In this document: piece after piece, positions 43,714 through 52,991 of the stretch
How the letters are laid out: every line of letters begins with the position of its first letter
Position numbering within the stretch: the stretch's first letter is position 1
Source of the DNA: Marinomonas agarivorans
Lineage (GTDB): Bacteria > Pseudomonadota > Gammaproteobacteria > Pseudomonadales > Marinomonadaceae
Direction: 5' to 3'
Assembly (NCBI GenBank): GCA_002173415.2
Contig: NHNK02000003.1
Location: forward strand, 145,495 to 209,494
Length of the DNA stretch: 64,000 bases
Notes under the pieces: model-generated
The model's input: the letters and a program-made list of their open reading frames with translations, nothing else
The model's database searches: none
Told to the model about the DNA's origin: nothing
Made by a program: the position numbers and the translations under genes

Positions 43714-43739
43714 GAAAAATACTCCTGCAGCAAACATGG

Positions 43740-43982
43740 CTACCAATCCGGTGCTAATTCGGCTTTTTGAATTTCTTTAGTGACGTTCACCATAACCAAA
43801 CCGTTTGGCACTGGCTGATAGCGAGCAATAACGCCCGTTTGAAGGTCTTTTTTTACTGCTCGCTCTGTTTTACCAACCAGAGCAGCCCAATTTTTTGCCA
43901 ACATATAAGGAGGCAGCCCAAAAATAACGCCCTCAGCTTTCACAAATGACACACTTTCTAGCTCTTTTAGTTCTTTTTCCAT
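43740..43982 (-). CDS. Putative Cro/Cox-like prophage regulator
   Basis: An 80-residue protein, first gene leftward from the divergent control region. The segment PPYMLAKNWAALVGKTERAVKKDLQTGVI has an HTH-like layout known from small phage Cox/Apl-type regulators. GAGGAG precedes ATG 43982. Position opposite CI suggests the Cro role. Confidence 0.6.
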   Translation of the reverse strand: MEKELKELESVSFVKAEGVIFGLPPYMLAKNWAALVGKTERAVKKDLQTGVIARYQPVPNGLVMVNVTKEIQKAELAPDW

Positions 43983-44015
43983 TGCTGTAAACTCCTCTAT
44001 TCACACAAATTAATC

Positions 44016-44097
44016 ACAAATGAATACTTTTAATATTTCATTTGTCACTTTTAAGGTCAATATAGATCATCTTTTGTTTATTTGTAAAGTGTCAAAT
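44016..44097. promoter_or_regulatory. Prophage immunity operators between cro-like and CI-like genes
   Basis: Perfect inverted repeat ACAAATGAA (44016-44024) / TTCATTTGT (44037-44045), and a second pair ATTTGTCACTTT (44040-44051) / AAAGTGTCAAAT (44086-44097) with 11 of 12 complementary. They share the half-site ATTTGT and lie in the divergent promoter region, where a lysogeny switch is expected. Confidence 0.6.
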
Positions 44098-44124
44098 GAC
44101 AATTTTTTATAAGGAGCGAAAAAA

Positions 44125-44763
44125 ATGGATTCTCAAGCAATAATCGATAGATTGAAAATTTCATACAAAACGAAAAGCGATAGAGAGCTAGCAGACCTGC
44201 TAAAACTCCCTCAAGGGACAATTTCTAACTGGAAAAAGCGAGAAACAATACCTTACAAAGAGATATGCAACTCATACATAAATACAGGAACAAGTGTCGA
44301 ATGGTTGCTAACAGGCAAAGGTAATCAAAAAGAAGTTTCAAGTGAATATCTGAACGTTCCAGAATACAAAATAGAAGCAAGCGCGGGTCATGGCTCACTT
44401 GTTGAAGAAGAAACCCCAAGCCAGTACATAGCAATCAAAAAAACCACGCTAGCAGCGAATGGCGTTAACACTTCGAATCTTATGATCATCTACGCGAAAG
44501 GGGACAGCATGGAGCCAACGTTTAACAGCGGTGACCCTCTTTTCATTGATCGTACTTGCCATGAGGTTTTGCCAGACGGTGGTATCTATGTATTCAATTT
44601 TGGCGGCGACCTATTCGTTAAGCGCTTACAATCAAGCTTCAATGGTGACTTACTGGTTATTTCTGACAACCCGAAATACCAGCAAATGACAATCCAAAAA
44701 AGTGATCTTGAGCAAATCAATATTGTTGGCCGTGTCGCAATATATGGCCGCATTTGTGCCTAG
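44125..44763 (+). CDS. CI/LexA-like prophage repressor (S24 peptidase)
   Basis: A 212-residue repressor. N-terminal HTH (SDRELADLLKLPQGTISNWK) and C-terminal S24 self-cleavage domain with Ser in AKGDSMEPTF (about residue 131) and Lys in LFVKRLQ (about 169). The Ala-Gly cleavage site appears as ASAGHG near residue 85. RecA-triggered cleavage would induce the prophage. AAGGAG lies seven bases before ATG 44125. Confidence 0.88.
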   Translation: MDSQAIIDRLKISYKTKSDRELADLLKLPQGTISNWKKRETIPYKEICNSYINTGTSVEWLLTGKGNQKEVSSEYLNVPEYKIEASAGHGSLVEEETPSQYIAIKKTTLAANGVNTSNLMIIYAKGDSMEPTFNSGDPLFIDRTCHEVLPDGGIYVFNFGGDLFVKRLQSSFNGDLLVISDNPKYQQMTIQKSDLEQINIVGRVAIYGRICA

Positions 44764-44772
44764 GAATCGGTT

Positions 44773-45792
44773 ATGACTATAAAAAAAGTTAAGGAAGGAT
44801 GGAAAGTAGATTTTAGGGTCGGGGGTGCAAACGGCAAGCGCTATAGAAAAACATGCAAATCAAAAGCAGAAGCCGAGCGTTACCAGAAATTCGTAGAAGC
44901 GCAACATACTACTACGGGGAAACCGTGGGAGCCAAAGCCAAGCGACCCTAGGCGGCTTTCAGAACTAGCCCAACTCTGGAAGGATCACGCAGGACTAAAA
45001 TTAAAAGATTTTGACGCACGTAGCAGAAAGCTTGATAACATCATAGACAGCTTAGGCAACCCAGTTGCATCTCAACTAAAACCAGAAACGTTTAATGCCT
45101 ATTTATCTTCAAAACTCAAAAATGGACGAAGCAAAGCAACAGTTAATAAAGATATTGTCATGCTTGGCGCCGTCTACAACAACCTCAAAAAGCTTGGCAT
45201 TATCGATTATGAAAACCCCGTCGGTATCATAAAAAAAATGAAGCTAGACCACAGAGAACTAACCTTTCTTAGTCTCTCCGAAATTAGCAAGCTATTAAAA
45301 ATACTTGATGACATGGGAGAGCATGATACCCGCCTTATTTCCGAAATTTGCCTTAACACTGGCGCAAGGTGGGGAGAAGCTGAAAATCTAAACAAAAAAA
45401 TGATAAGAGAAAATAAACTAACTTTTACAAGCACTAAAAACGGCAAAAATAGAAGCATTCCAGTTTCTGAATCTTTTTTCACATGTATTAAGAAGTACTC
45501 GACAAATAGCAAAAGCAATTACACTTTTAACCCAGAACCGCCAAGATCAAGAATGGATGTGTTTGCAGACGCAATAAAGCTTGCAAAAATAGAATTGCCA
45601 GCAGGCCAAAATACACACGTATTACGCCATACATTCGCAAGTCATTTTATTATCAATGGCGGCAACATACTTTCACTAATGCGAATACTAGATCACTCTG
45701 ACATTTCAATAACAATGCGCTATGCACACCTCGCGAAAGATCATTTTATAGATGCAATTAAATTCAATCCCTTAAAAGAAAGTGGTCAATAG
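44773..45792 (+). CDS. int: Prophage tyrosine integrase
   Basis: A 339-residue site-specific recombinase. Short N-terminal arm-binding region (VKEGWKVDFRVGGANGKRYRK), SAM-like core-binding domain, then catalytic residues Arg in TGARWGEAE, Lys in KNGKNRSIP, His-x-x-Arg in HVLRHTFASH, His in LDHSDIS and Tyr in MRYAHLA. Ten bases after the repressor. Ends about 70 bp before the right attachment repeat, as expected for the enzyme that inserted the prophage. Confidence 0.9.
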   Translation: MTIKKVKEGWKVDFRVGGANGKRYRKTCKSKAEAERYQKFVEAQHTTTGKPWEPKPSDPRRLSELAQLWKDHAGLKLKDFDARSRKLDNIIDSLGNPVASQLKPETFNAYLSSKLKNGRSKATVNKDIVMLGAVYNNLKKLGIIDYENPVGIIKKMKLDHRELTFLSLSEISKLLKILDDMGEHDTRLISEICLNTGARWGEAENLNKKMIRENKLTFTSTKNGKNRSIPVSESFFTCIKKYSTNSKSNYTFNPEPPRSRMDVFADAIKLAKIELPAGQNTHVLRHTFASHFIINGGNILSLMRILDHSDISITMRYAHLAKDHFIDAIKFNPLKESGQ

Positions 45793-45860
45793 ATGGACGC
45801 ACAAGATATTTAAAATTTAATTTTTGCTTTAAAAACAATGTTTTATTATGTTTTTAATAA

Positions 45861-45881
45861 GCACCATTTGGTGCCTTTTTT
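45861..45881 (+). repeat. Right attachment repeat of the prophage (attR)
   Basis: GCACCATTTGGTGCC plus six T, identical to 33462-33482. Beyond it, sequence returns to core genome. The palindrome is consistent with the original tRNA-Leu terminator. Confidence 0.75.
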
Positions 45882-46057
45882 GTTTTTATTCCTTTCTTAA
45901 TTTTTTAATCCATTCTCTCTATACCTAACCTTTGCATTCAGTTCTGTTGATAACCTTTTTGCCTAACGTTTATAGTCTCTACATGGCACCATAGTTATTT
46001 TGGCAAATAATAGAAAAAGCGACTACCTTTTAACTGTTAAACAGTTGAGGGAGTATT

Positions 46058-46339
46058 ATGGTTTATAAAGTGTTGCGTGATGATCTGAAGCGTAAATACC
46101 GTTGGTTCAAGGAGCCAGAAGAGAACCCACCTAACAGTTGGAACGACACGGTTAAAGTAGACAAAAATGAGGGGTATCAGGTATTAAATCTGATTCAATG
46201 TCTTTATGATGAGCGTAAATGGAACACCAGTAAATGGGTAACCATTGTTGAAGCTTACATTCATACCGAGTCGCTTAAAGATATCCAATCCAGAAAAAAA
46301 CTACTGGAATTTCTACGTAAAAACTTTCCTAATTTGTAG
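46058..46339 (+). CDS. Conserved hypothetical protein
   Basis: A 93-residue soluble protein with GAGGGAG before ATG 46058. Basic, Trp-rich (KYRWFKEPEENPP ... WNTSKWVTIVEAYIH). Not recognised. It is the first host gene right of the prophage, convergent with the beta-mannosidase gene. Confidence 0.65.
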   Translation: MVYKVLRDDLKRKYRWFKEPEENPPNSWNDTVKVDKNEGYQVLNLIQCLYDERKWNTSKWVTIVEAYIHTESLKDIQSRKKLLEFLRKNFPNL

Positions 46340-46394
46340 CGATTTATTGAGTAAATCGTCCCAAGATATCGAGTCTGCTGTAAATATACAGCCC

Positions 46395-46428
46395 GTTTAG
46401 TCTGTGAATGATGCCTAACAGACTAAAC
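46395..46428. terminator. Probable terminator between convergent genes
   Basis: Perfect 11-bp inverted repeat GTTTAGTCTGT (46395) / ACAGACTAAAC (46418) with a 12-base loop, between genes ending at 46339 (+) and 46439 (-). A smaller repeat CGATTTA-TTGAG-TAAATCG is at 46340. No long T-run follows either. Confidence 0.5.
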
Positions 46429-46438
46429 TGTTTATCAA

Positions 46439-48916
46439 TTAACTCTTGCAATCTTGCTTGCCAAATAAGGTCCATATTTCAGGGGCTTGTTCTGGTAAGT
46501 GGGATTGTCTAAGCCGCCGACTACGTATGACTTTGGGTTGGTTGGGTAATAATGTGAAACCATTATCATCGTAAATAGTGTCGCCTCCCAAATCGTACAT
46601 TGTATAAAGTGCTAATTGGGTGCTGCTAATTTCCACTTCATAATGACCATCGTTTAGAGGCTTACGCTTAACGTTAATATCTGGCGTGATAAAGCCGTAT
46701 TCTTTGGGGCGTTTACTCAGATATTCGTTGCTGCCTTGGTGTCGATGATTGTTGTCGTGCCAGTCAAAAAGTAGAATGGCATCGTCCAAATTACCCAAAT
46801 CAATACGGGCTAATTCAGTTACCCTGTCGCGTGAGAAAAAGGCGGTCTTTGTTCCTAGTGTATGCGTTTCGCCTGTTAATCTAGCAATTTGCCATTGGAT
46901 TGTTAGTTCTATTTCTATCGGTAAATCATTAATAACAAGCAGGCGTACTTGCTTATTGTCATAATCGGGTTGGGCTGTCACGAGCACAGGTGCAAAAAAG
47001 CGTTTTGCTAAGTAGTGGGTGAGCTTCCAACCACCACCATATTCAAGGCTAGACCAACTGGCTACTGGCCATGTGTCATTTAATTGCCAGTACAGTGTGC
47101 CCATGCAACGAGGTTTACAGCTGCGCCAAAATTCAATTGCCGTTTTCATGGCAAGGCCTTGACTCACTTGGCTTAAATAGACCATGTGTTCAAATGTGTC
47201 TGGGAAGCGAAAGTAGCGAGCTAGTGTTTCAACAATACGGCCGTTGCCACCTGTATTGCGCTGATGGGCTTCCATAACTTCTGACGAAATATTTCGCTCA
47301 GCTTCTGTGGTAAACGAGGTAATAGTGCGCATGGATGGAAAGGACTGAAAACCAAATTCTGAGCAAAAACGAGGTTGCACAGTGCGATAATGTTCGAAGT
47401 CTTTGGCGCTGTGCCAGACATCCCAAAAATGCATATCACCAGCACGATCCTCATGCCAGCCGTCGCCAAAATTTAATCGGCCAACGGATGGTGATGATGG
47501 CCAAAAAGCCACGTCAGGTTGAATTTCATCAATAACTTGTTCAAGGCAATGGTTGAGGCGGTCGTACATGGCGAGATAGCGATCTCTGTCTTTTCGACTT
47601 TCCTCGAACCAGTTGAGTGTGCCGACTAGTTCGTTATCGCCACACCACAATGCCATACAGGCAAAACGGGATAAACGTTTAACTTGTTGTTGCGCCTCTA
47701 TTTTTACACTCTGCAACCATGCTTTGTCGCCAGCAGGATAGAGGTTGCAAGCAAACATAAAATCTTGCCAGATTAGCAGGCCCATTTCGTCACAAAGCTC
47801 ATAAAACCAATTCGCTTCATATTGCCCACCACCCCAGACACGCAGCATATTCATATTTGCGTCGCAGGCAGATTGTAGTAAATCTTGTACGGTATTTTGT
47901 GTGTTGCGAGCTGGTAGTGCATCGGCAGGAATCCAGTTAGCGCCTCGCATAAATATTAGGCGGCCATTGACTTCTAGTTGAAAACTTTCGCCGATACTGT
48001 CTGCTTGGTTAATGAGCTTTATTTGGCGCAGCCCTAATAAAAAGCGTTTTTTCTCTGAACCGAGACGAATGGTTATTTCGTGGCGTAGTTGTTCACCTTC
48101 ACCGATAGGCCACCAAAGTTCAGGTTGATGTAGAGTCACAGATAGCAGGGCTTTGTTTTGGCCTGGATAACTTGGAAAAGAGCGTTCGCTTGACACTCCA
48201 TTTATATAAACCGAAGCAGATTCGTTTGATACTTGCCAGACATAATAGTCCAGCTCAATATCAATTCGAACGGTTTGTTCTGTAAAGTTGTGATCTTGCC
48301 GTATTGTGATGTCATCGAGACGAGTGTTGCCAGTAGCTCGTAAGCAAATATCGCCATAAATACCTAGAGGGGCTAAGGCAATATTCCAATCCCATCCAGC
48401 ATGGCAAGCGGTTTTTCGTAAAAAGTTGAAGTGATCCAGTCGACAATTTTGTTCCAATGAAGGCAGAGGGAAAGGGAATTGCTGAAATTGCTCTTTCGCG
48501 TATTGAGTGTTCGATAAAAAGCGAACTTTTAAGGTATTTGCTCCCATTTTGAGCGACATCAACTCAATGTCATAGCGGCGAAATTGATTTTTACAATGAC
48601 ATACAAGCACCTCATTGAGGTAGATTTCTGCCTGACAGTCCAGTTGATCAATCGTTAATGTGTAGACACAGTCCACATTGTCGATATGAATATTACGCTC
48701 AGCAATCCAATTATGCTGGTGGATCCAATCTAGTTCGATTTCATTATTGCGCCAGTATGGATTGGGAATAATTTGGTGTTTCAAAAGCTCACTGTGAATG
48801 TCTGTTGGGAAGTTGATAAGCATGGTGTCGAAATCAGGTGGGTTGGAGACATCACCGATTTGTTTGTGGGGTTGTTCCCAAGAGAGCGTCCAATTGTTAT
48901 TCAGCAGTTGTTCCAT
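46439..48916 (-). CDS. Glycoside hydrolase family 2 beta-mannosidase
   Basis: An 825-residue enzyme hydrolysing terminal beta-mannose from mannans/mannooligosaccharides. N-terminal jelly-roll sugar-binding domain (NNWTLSWEQPHKQ ... IDNVDCVYTL), immunoglobulin-like domain, TIM barrel with LRVWGGGQYEANWFYELCDEMGLLIWQDF, acid/base Glu in WCGDNEL and nucleophile Glu in RFCSEFGFQSFPS. No signal peptide, so cytoplasmic, acting on imported disaccharides. It is isolated; no neighbouring transporter or sugar-pathway gene is seen. Confidence 0.9.
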   Translation of the reverse strand: MEQLLNNNWTLSWEQPHKQIGDVSNPPDFDTMLINFPTDIHSELLKHQIIPNPYWRNNEIELDWIHQHNWIAERNIHIDNVDCVYTLTIDQLDCQAEIYLNEVLVCHCKNQFRRYDIELMSLKMGANTLKVRFLSNTQYAKEQFQQFPFPLPSLEQNCRLDHFNFLRKTACHAGWDWNIALAPLGIYGDICLRATGNTRLDDITIRQDHNFTEQTVRIDIELDYYVWQVSNESASVYINGVSSERSFPSYPGQNKALLSVTLHQPELWWPIGEGEQLRHEITIRLGSEKKRFLLGLRQIKLINQADSIGESFQLEVNGRLIFMRGANWIPADALPARNTQNTVQDLLQSACDANMNMLRVWGGGQYEANWFYELCDEMGLLIWQDFMFACNLYPAGDKAWLQSVKIEAQQQVKRLSRFACMALWCGDNELVGTLNWFEESRKDRDRYLAMYDRLNHCLEQVIDEIQPDVAFWPSSPSVGRLNFGDGWHEDRAGDMHFWDVWHSAKDFEHYRTVQPRFCSEFGFQSFPSMRTITSFTTEAERNISSEVMEAHQRNTGGNGRIVETLARYFRFPDTFEHMVYLSQVSQGLAMKTAIEFWRSCKPRCMGTLYWQLNDTWPVASWSSLEYGGGWKLTHYLAKRFFAPVLVTAQPDYDNKQVRLLVINDLPIEIELTIQWQIARLTGETHTLGTKTAFFSRDRVTELARIDLGNLDDAILLFDWHDNNHRHQGSNEYLSKRPKEYGFITPDINVKRKPLNDGHYEVEISSTQLALYTMYDLGGDTIYDDNGFTLLPNQPKVIRSRRLRQSHLPEQAPEIWTLFGKQDCKS

Positions 48917-49088
48917 AGTGACCTCTGGCTAATTATTCGAATGTCTACATGATAGAGGCGCTTGGCCTTTATTATTCTTATTTTTGTCCACTTGCTGTTA
49001 GCAACAGTTAAAATAGAGCTAATATCAAAAAGGATGTTGATACTGTAAAATCAAGGTTATAGAACTGAAAAACTCTTCAAGGAATTCC

Positions 49089-49727
49089 ATGTTAAAACCT
49101 ATTTCAATAGCATTTTTGTTTTGTGCTAGTGTAGTTCATCCCTCACTATTTGCGTTTGAGAAAAACAAGGTAACAACAGAAACCGGATTTTACCAGCCTT
49201 CGGTGTTGCTAGAATTGGCTCTAGGCTCTGGAGCGAGTCACTATGAAATCGGCGTTGATTTTCAACAAGATGTTGCGTTAGGTTTTGGTGGTTTGTATGT
49301 GTCCCAAGATCAATACAAGGTACATGGCCTGAATGAGGATGCAACGATGGCAGGCATTGGTATCCGAGGTTTGCAGTTTAGCTCCCTAGAAGAAGATTTA
49401 ATTGGCGTGGATTTGCATATGGGGTTTAATCGCACCAAAGTTGGTAACTACGCTAGAACCGGTTTTGAGCTTGCAATGAGCTTTTATGAAAATGTCAGTC
49501 AAAATACCTCTATTTTATTAGGGATTTCTTTGCGGCCAGAGTTTCTTTCTTTTGACTGGAGCACGGACATCGTTAGTGAATTTGGACTTGAAGCTGGTGT
49601 TAACTACAACATAGGCAATACATTTAATGCATTTGCTAAATACTATTATGAAGCATTAGCTAATGAGGACTTTGACACAGAAGTGATTGATGATGGCCTG
49701 TTATTTGGTGTCACTTATATTTTTTAA
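49089..49727 (+). CDS. YfaZ-like outer-membrane beta-barrel protein
   Basis: A 212-residue exported protein with signal peptide (KPISIAFLFCASVVHPSLFA) and alternating strands (HYEIGVDFQQDVALGFGGLYV ... AGVNYNIGNTFNAFAKYYYE, quoted in part) ending with VTYIF, a typical barrel C-terminus. Pattern is that of YfaZ and related small porin-like proteins of unknown role. Confidence 0.6.
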   Translation: MLKPISIAFLFCASVVHPSLFAFEKNKVTTETGFYQPSVLLELALGSGASHYEIGVDFQQDVALGFGGLYVSQDQYKVHGLNEDATMAGIGIRGLQFSSLEEDLIGVDLHMGFNRTKVGNYARTGFELAMSFYENVSQNTSILLGISLRPEFLSFDWSTDIVSEFGLEAGVNYNIGNTFNAFAKYYYEALANEDFDTEVIDDGLLFGVTYIF

Positions 49728-49779
49728 ACGAGTTGCTCTGTGAAACTGCCAGTATTGCTCAATTAAAAGGTTGAAATTA

Positions 49780-50472
49780 ATGAAGTATCAATGGGTATTA
49801 TTTGATGCAGATGACACTCTGTTCCATTTTGATGCTAAAGCGGGTCTACAACACATGTTTGCTCAACATGATGTGGATTTCAGCGATGAGCACTTTTTTG
49901 AATATAAACGTGTGAATGATCAGTTATGGGTAGATTATCAAAACAATCAAGTAACTGTGAGCGACCTAAAAACACGACGCTTTACTAAGTGGGCTGAACA
50001 TTTATCGATATCACCTGAGACATTGAATAACCAATTTTTAGCATCAATGGCAAAAATTTGTCAGCCATTAGAGGGAGTTGTGGAGCTACTCAATACGCTT
50101 TCCAATCATTCAAAACTGGCCATTATCACAAACGGTTTTACTCAATTGCAGCAAGTGCGGTTACAGAATACGGGGCTGGCTGATTACTTTTCTACCATTA
50201 TTACCTCTGAAGAGGCTGGAGTTGCTAAGCCTGATCCGGCTATTTTTAACTATGCGTTAGAGCAAATTCAGCATACCGATAGAAAATCAGTGTTGATGGT
50301 GGGCGATAATCCACATTCGGATATTCTTGGGGCCAATAAAGCGGGCTTTGATAGTTGTTGGCTGAATGTTAACAAACAGCCTTTACCTGATCATATTGCA
50401 GCAACGTATCAGGTGCATAGTATGGTTGAGTTGGAAGGGCTTATTAAATCCTTGTCATCTAATAAACCCTAA
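49780..50472 (+). CDS. yjjG: YjjG-like HAD-superfamily 5'-nucleotidase
   Basis: A 230-residue phosphatase with motif I FDADDTLFHF, motif II AIITNGFT, motif III around KPDPAIF and motif IV GDNPHSDILGA. Matches YjjG, which dephosphorylates noncanonical dUMP/dTMP-type nucleotides. ATG 49780 is nine bases after AAAAGG; an upstream TTG is unlikely. Convergent with hemY. Confidence 0.82.
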   Translation: MKYQWVLFDADDTLFHFDAKAGLQHMFAQHDVDFSDEHFFEYKRVNDQLWVDYQNNQVTVSDLKTRRFTKWAEHLSISPETLNNQFLASMAKICQPLEGVVELLNTLSNHSKLAIITNGFTQLQQVRLQNTGLADYFSTIITSEEAGVAKPDPAIFNYALEQIQHTDRKSVLMVGDNPHSDILGANKAGFDSCWLNVNKQPLPDHIAATYQVHSMVELEGLIKSLSSNKP

Positions 50473-50493
50473 AGAGTAATAAGCCCTAAAAAG

Positions 50494-51750
50494 TTAGTTC
50501 TGTCGCTGAGGGAGTGGTAATGGCGCAACGGTTTGGTGGTTTCGATTGTAATCGAGCGATTTCAAAAAAAGCGCCTGACTTGCTTCATGCTCTCCCATTG
50601 CATTTAGAAGACGGCTTAATTCTGTCACAGTTTCGGTATAGAGTTTATTGGTTATTGCGTTATTGCTAAGAGATAGTTGGTAATAATCCTTTGCTTTACC
50701 CCATAACTTTTGTTGTTGACTCAAACGGCCACAGGTAAATAACAAGTAGGCATCGTGTGGCTTTTCAACCAGCCAACTTTCTGCTTGTTGCAGGGCTTTT
50801 AGCGTATTTATCTGGCTTAAATTACCATATATTTTCACTAGTTTATGCGACCAGTTCTGCTTCAAACTTTTACGTATAAACACCTCTGCTTTTGGCTCAT
50901 CATTGAAACGAATCAATGCATTTGCGTAAATAAGCTGCATTGACTCATCACTTGAGATGCCACTTAATTTATTCCAAATAGATTCAATCGCTTTAACCGC
51001 TTCGGTATTCGGTACCGTTTTCGTGAAACGGCTGTCATTGAGTAGGGATTCAAAGGCATTTTTCTCAAGTTCTAAAATATTAGTGTCATCCAAAATGCCT
51101 TCTTTTTTTAATGCTGGCGTTAATGCTAACAATGCTTCCCAGTCATTTAATTTACTGTAGGCTTGTACTAACATTTTTAAAACTTGTCGGTGTTTGGGCT
51201 GAATTTTATGCAATCTAAGCAAGGTGGCAAGTGCGGTCTCAAAGTGATTTTGTCTTAATTGAATTTGGCTTTGGGCAAAACTAATAACAAAATCGGAGCC
51301 TGGGCTAATTTGATGAGCAGACCTGAGCAGATTTTTGGATCGTTCATAAGCACCTTGCTCGCTGGCTGCATAGGCAGCGCCAATGTAGTTAATCGCGGCA
51401 TAGGGAACATGATTAGCGCTACTGGTTAATAATTTTTCAGCTTTATTCCAGTTACCGCCCATCAATTCAAATAAGCCATTAATGGTGTTTTTTGAGGCGC
51501 GCTTATAGGTCAAAGAGCCTGTCAGTTTAGTAACAATTGAGCCAGGTCGCAGAGCAACGACAAGAATGTCTTTACACCAACCAAGAACAAATAAAGTAGC
51601 AATTAAAAAAACGGCGAAGACCCAAATGCTGCTTTCGATGGTAATAGAGCCATAAGAAATCAAAACATAGCCAACGTCTTGATTCATTAGCAAACCAATT
51701 ATGCCGCCACAAACAAGGGTTGCGACAAGGATGAGAAAGAAACGTCTCAC
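50494..51750 (-). CDS. hemY: HemY-like TPR membrane protein
   Basis: A 418-residue inner-membrane protein: two N-terminal helices (RRFFLILVATLVCGGIIGLL; WVFAVFLIATLFVLGW) and TPR-like repeats (about 110-390). Gammaproteobacterial HemY is associated with late tetrapyrrole metabolism and is unrelated to protoporphyrinogen oxidase of Gram-positives. Starts with GTG overlapping the hemX stop, so the two are coupled. Last gene of the hemC-hemD-hemX-hemY operon. Confidence 0.9.
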   Translation of the reverse strand: MRRFFLILVATLVCGGIIGLLMNQDVGYVLISYGSITIESSIWVFAVFLIATLFVLGWCKDILVVALRPGSIVTKLTGSLTYKRASKNTINGLFELMGGNWNKAEKLLTSSANHVPYAAINYIGAAYAASEQGAYERSKNLLRSAHQISPGSDFVISFAQSQIQLRQNHFETALATLLRLHKIQPKHRQVLKMLVQAYSKLNDWEALLALTPALKKEGILDDTNILELEKNAFESLLNDSRFTKTVPNTEAVKAIESIWNKLSGISSDESMQLIYANALIRFNDEPKAEVFIRKSLKQNWSHKLVKIYGNLSQINTLKALQQAESWLVEKPHDAYLLFTCGRLSQQQKLWGKAKDYYQLSLSNNAITNKLYTETVTELSRLLNAMGEHEASQALFLKSLDYNRNHQTVAPLPLPQRQN

Positions 51751-52982
51751 TATTTTGTCTCCTCTTTTGTGCTTTCAAGGACATTGCTTGCAGGAGTGTT
51801 GTGCCATACTTCTGCTGCGTCCTTAATGGCCAATAAGGATGCTCTTGGTAATGGTAATTGTGGTGCAATTTGCCGTTGTTTTAATTCTGCTGTAGTGACT
51901 AAAAAGTGCTGTACCACATCAACGTTGGTATCAAAATAATCCATGGTAAGTGTTGTTATATGGTGCAAAGCAGACTGGTAAATATGATCTTCTTGTTTTA
52001 GTAATGCTAATTGAGCGATGTTGAGTTGTAGCTGCATGTTGGATACAAGCTGTTGATATTCAACTGGTGGCAGTAGTGGCTTTATTGGTCTGTCATGATA
52101 ATTAATAATGACTAGAGACTTTAAGGTTGATAATAATTCATCAACTAATCCTTTTTCCGGTTGCGCTTCTGCTTTAATTTGTTGTTCTTCTATAGTGGGT
52201 TGCTGAGCCGCTCTTCTTTGATGCCCTTTTTGGGGTAATGCCTTGATTTGATTACGTAAAGTTTCCAGTTGCAAGTAAATGCCTTCAAGGTCAAAACTGG
52301 GTGCGGTTACTAGTTGTTGTATGTCTTGTGCTAGAGTGCGGCGAACATCGAAAAGTAAAGGGTCGTCTAACTGCTCAAGAATGTCATCTGCATTTAGGAG
52401 CATGTTCTTAGCCCCAATGACATCCTTCTCCATTAGCAATCTTTGGTTGGCTAAACGAATCAAGTACTCAGCTTCGGCAAGTTTCCAATCTTCTTTTGTT
52501 GTATTTTCTAGTCGCTTGAGTTTTTCTTTTAGTACTTGAATATCAAAATCAAATCGTGTGGTGTTTTGATTTAGGCTATCTAACTCGTTTAGTTGAGAAG
52601 TAATTTGGCCATCTATGCGCGATTGTAGTTGCAATAAAGTAGGTTGTATCTGGCGGATTATATCTTGTTGTGTACTCAATTCTTGATTGAATTGCGTTTG
52701 CTGATTTGTCAGGTTAGCAAGACTTATTCCAGATTGCTGCTGTAGCTGGGTTTGGTAGAAAAGCCAGCCACTAACTCCCAGAGCGCTAATGCTGACAATA
52801 ATGCTAAGTAGAATTGCCAAGAAAGGCAGTAGGCTGCTAGTGCGTTGTGGTGAGGCTGCCGTAGAGATTTTTTTATCAGACGAAGACGGTTTGTTTTTGG
52901 GGTCAGGATGCTTCTTTTCAGTATCATCAGGGAGCGAGGTAGTGTTAGCTTGACTGTTCTGCTCTTCGATTTTATCTGTCAT
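51750..52982 (-). CDS. hemX: HemX-like membrane protein
   Basis: A 410-residue inner-membrane protein. N-terminal cytoplasmic disordered Lys/Ser/Pro region, one membrane helix (LLPFLAILLSIIVSISALGV), then a long coiled-coil/helical periplasmic domain (QTQFNQELSTQQDIIRQIQP). Annotated in relatives as uroporphyrinogen-III methyltransferase HemX, although the methylase domain is absent and its function is structural/unknown. Between hemD and hemY. Confidence 0.9.
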   Translation of the reverse strand: MTDKIEEQNSQANTTSLPDDTEKKHPDPKNKPSSSDKKISTAASPQRTSSLLPFLAILLSIIVSISALGVSGWLFYQTQLQQQSGISLANLTNQQTQFNQELSTQQDIIRQIQPTLLQLQSRIDGQITSQLNELDSLNQNTTRFDFDIQVLKEKLKRLENTTKEDWKLAEAEYLIRLANQRLLMEKDVIGAKNMLLNADDILEQLDDPLLFDVRRTLAQDIQQLVTAPSFDLEGIYLQLETLRNQIKALPQKGHQRRAAQQPTIEEQQIKAEAQPEKGLVDELLSTLKSLVIINYHDRPIKPLLPPVEYQQLVSNMQLQLNIAQLALLKQEDHIYQSALHHITTLTMDYFDTNVDVVQHFLVTTAELKQRQIAPQLPLPRASLLAIKDAAEVWHNTPASNVLESTKEETK

Positions 52983-52991
52983 ATATCAATC

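Larger units (their letters stand above)
33462..45881. mobile_element. Corticovirus-like (PM2-type) prophage, about 12.4 kb
   Basis: Flanked by a 21-bp direct repeat (33462-33482, 45861-45881). Gene order is a rightward repressor-integrase pair and a leftward block: small regulators, HUH Rep, ATPase, capsid protein, small membrane proteins, repeat protein, collar-like protein, muramidase and two tiny genes. No terminase, portal, tail tube or tape measure is present. The size and content match prophages related to tailless marine phage PM2. A second possible left edge is the tRNA-Phe-like fragment at 33733. Confidence 0.82.
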
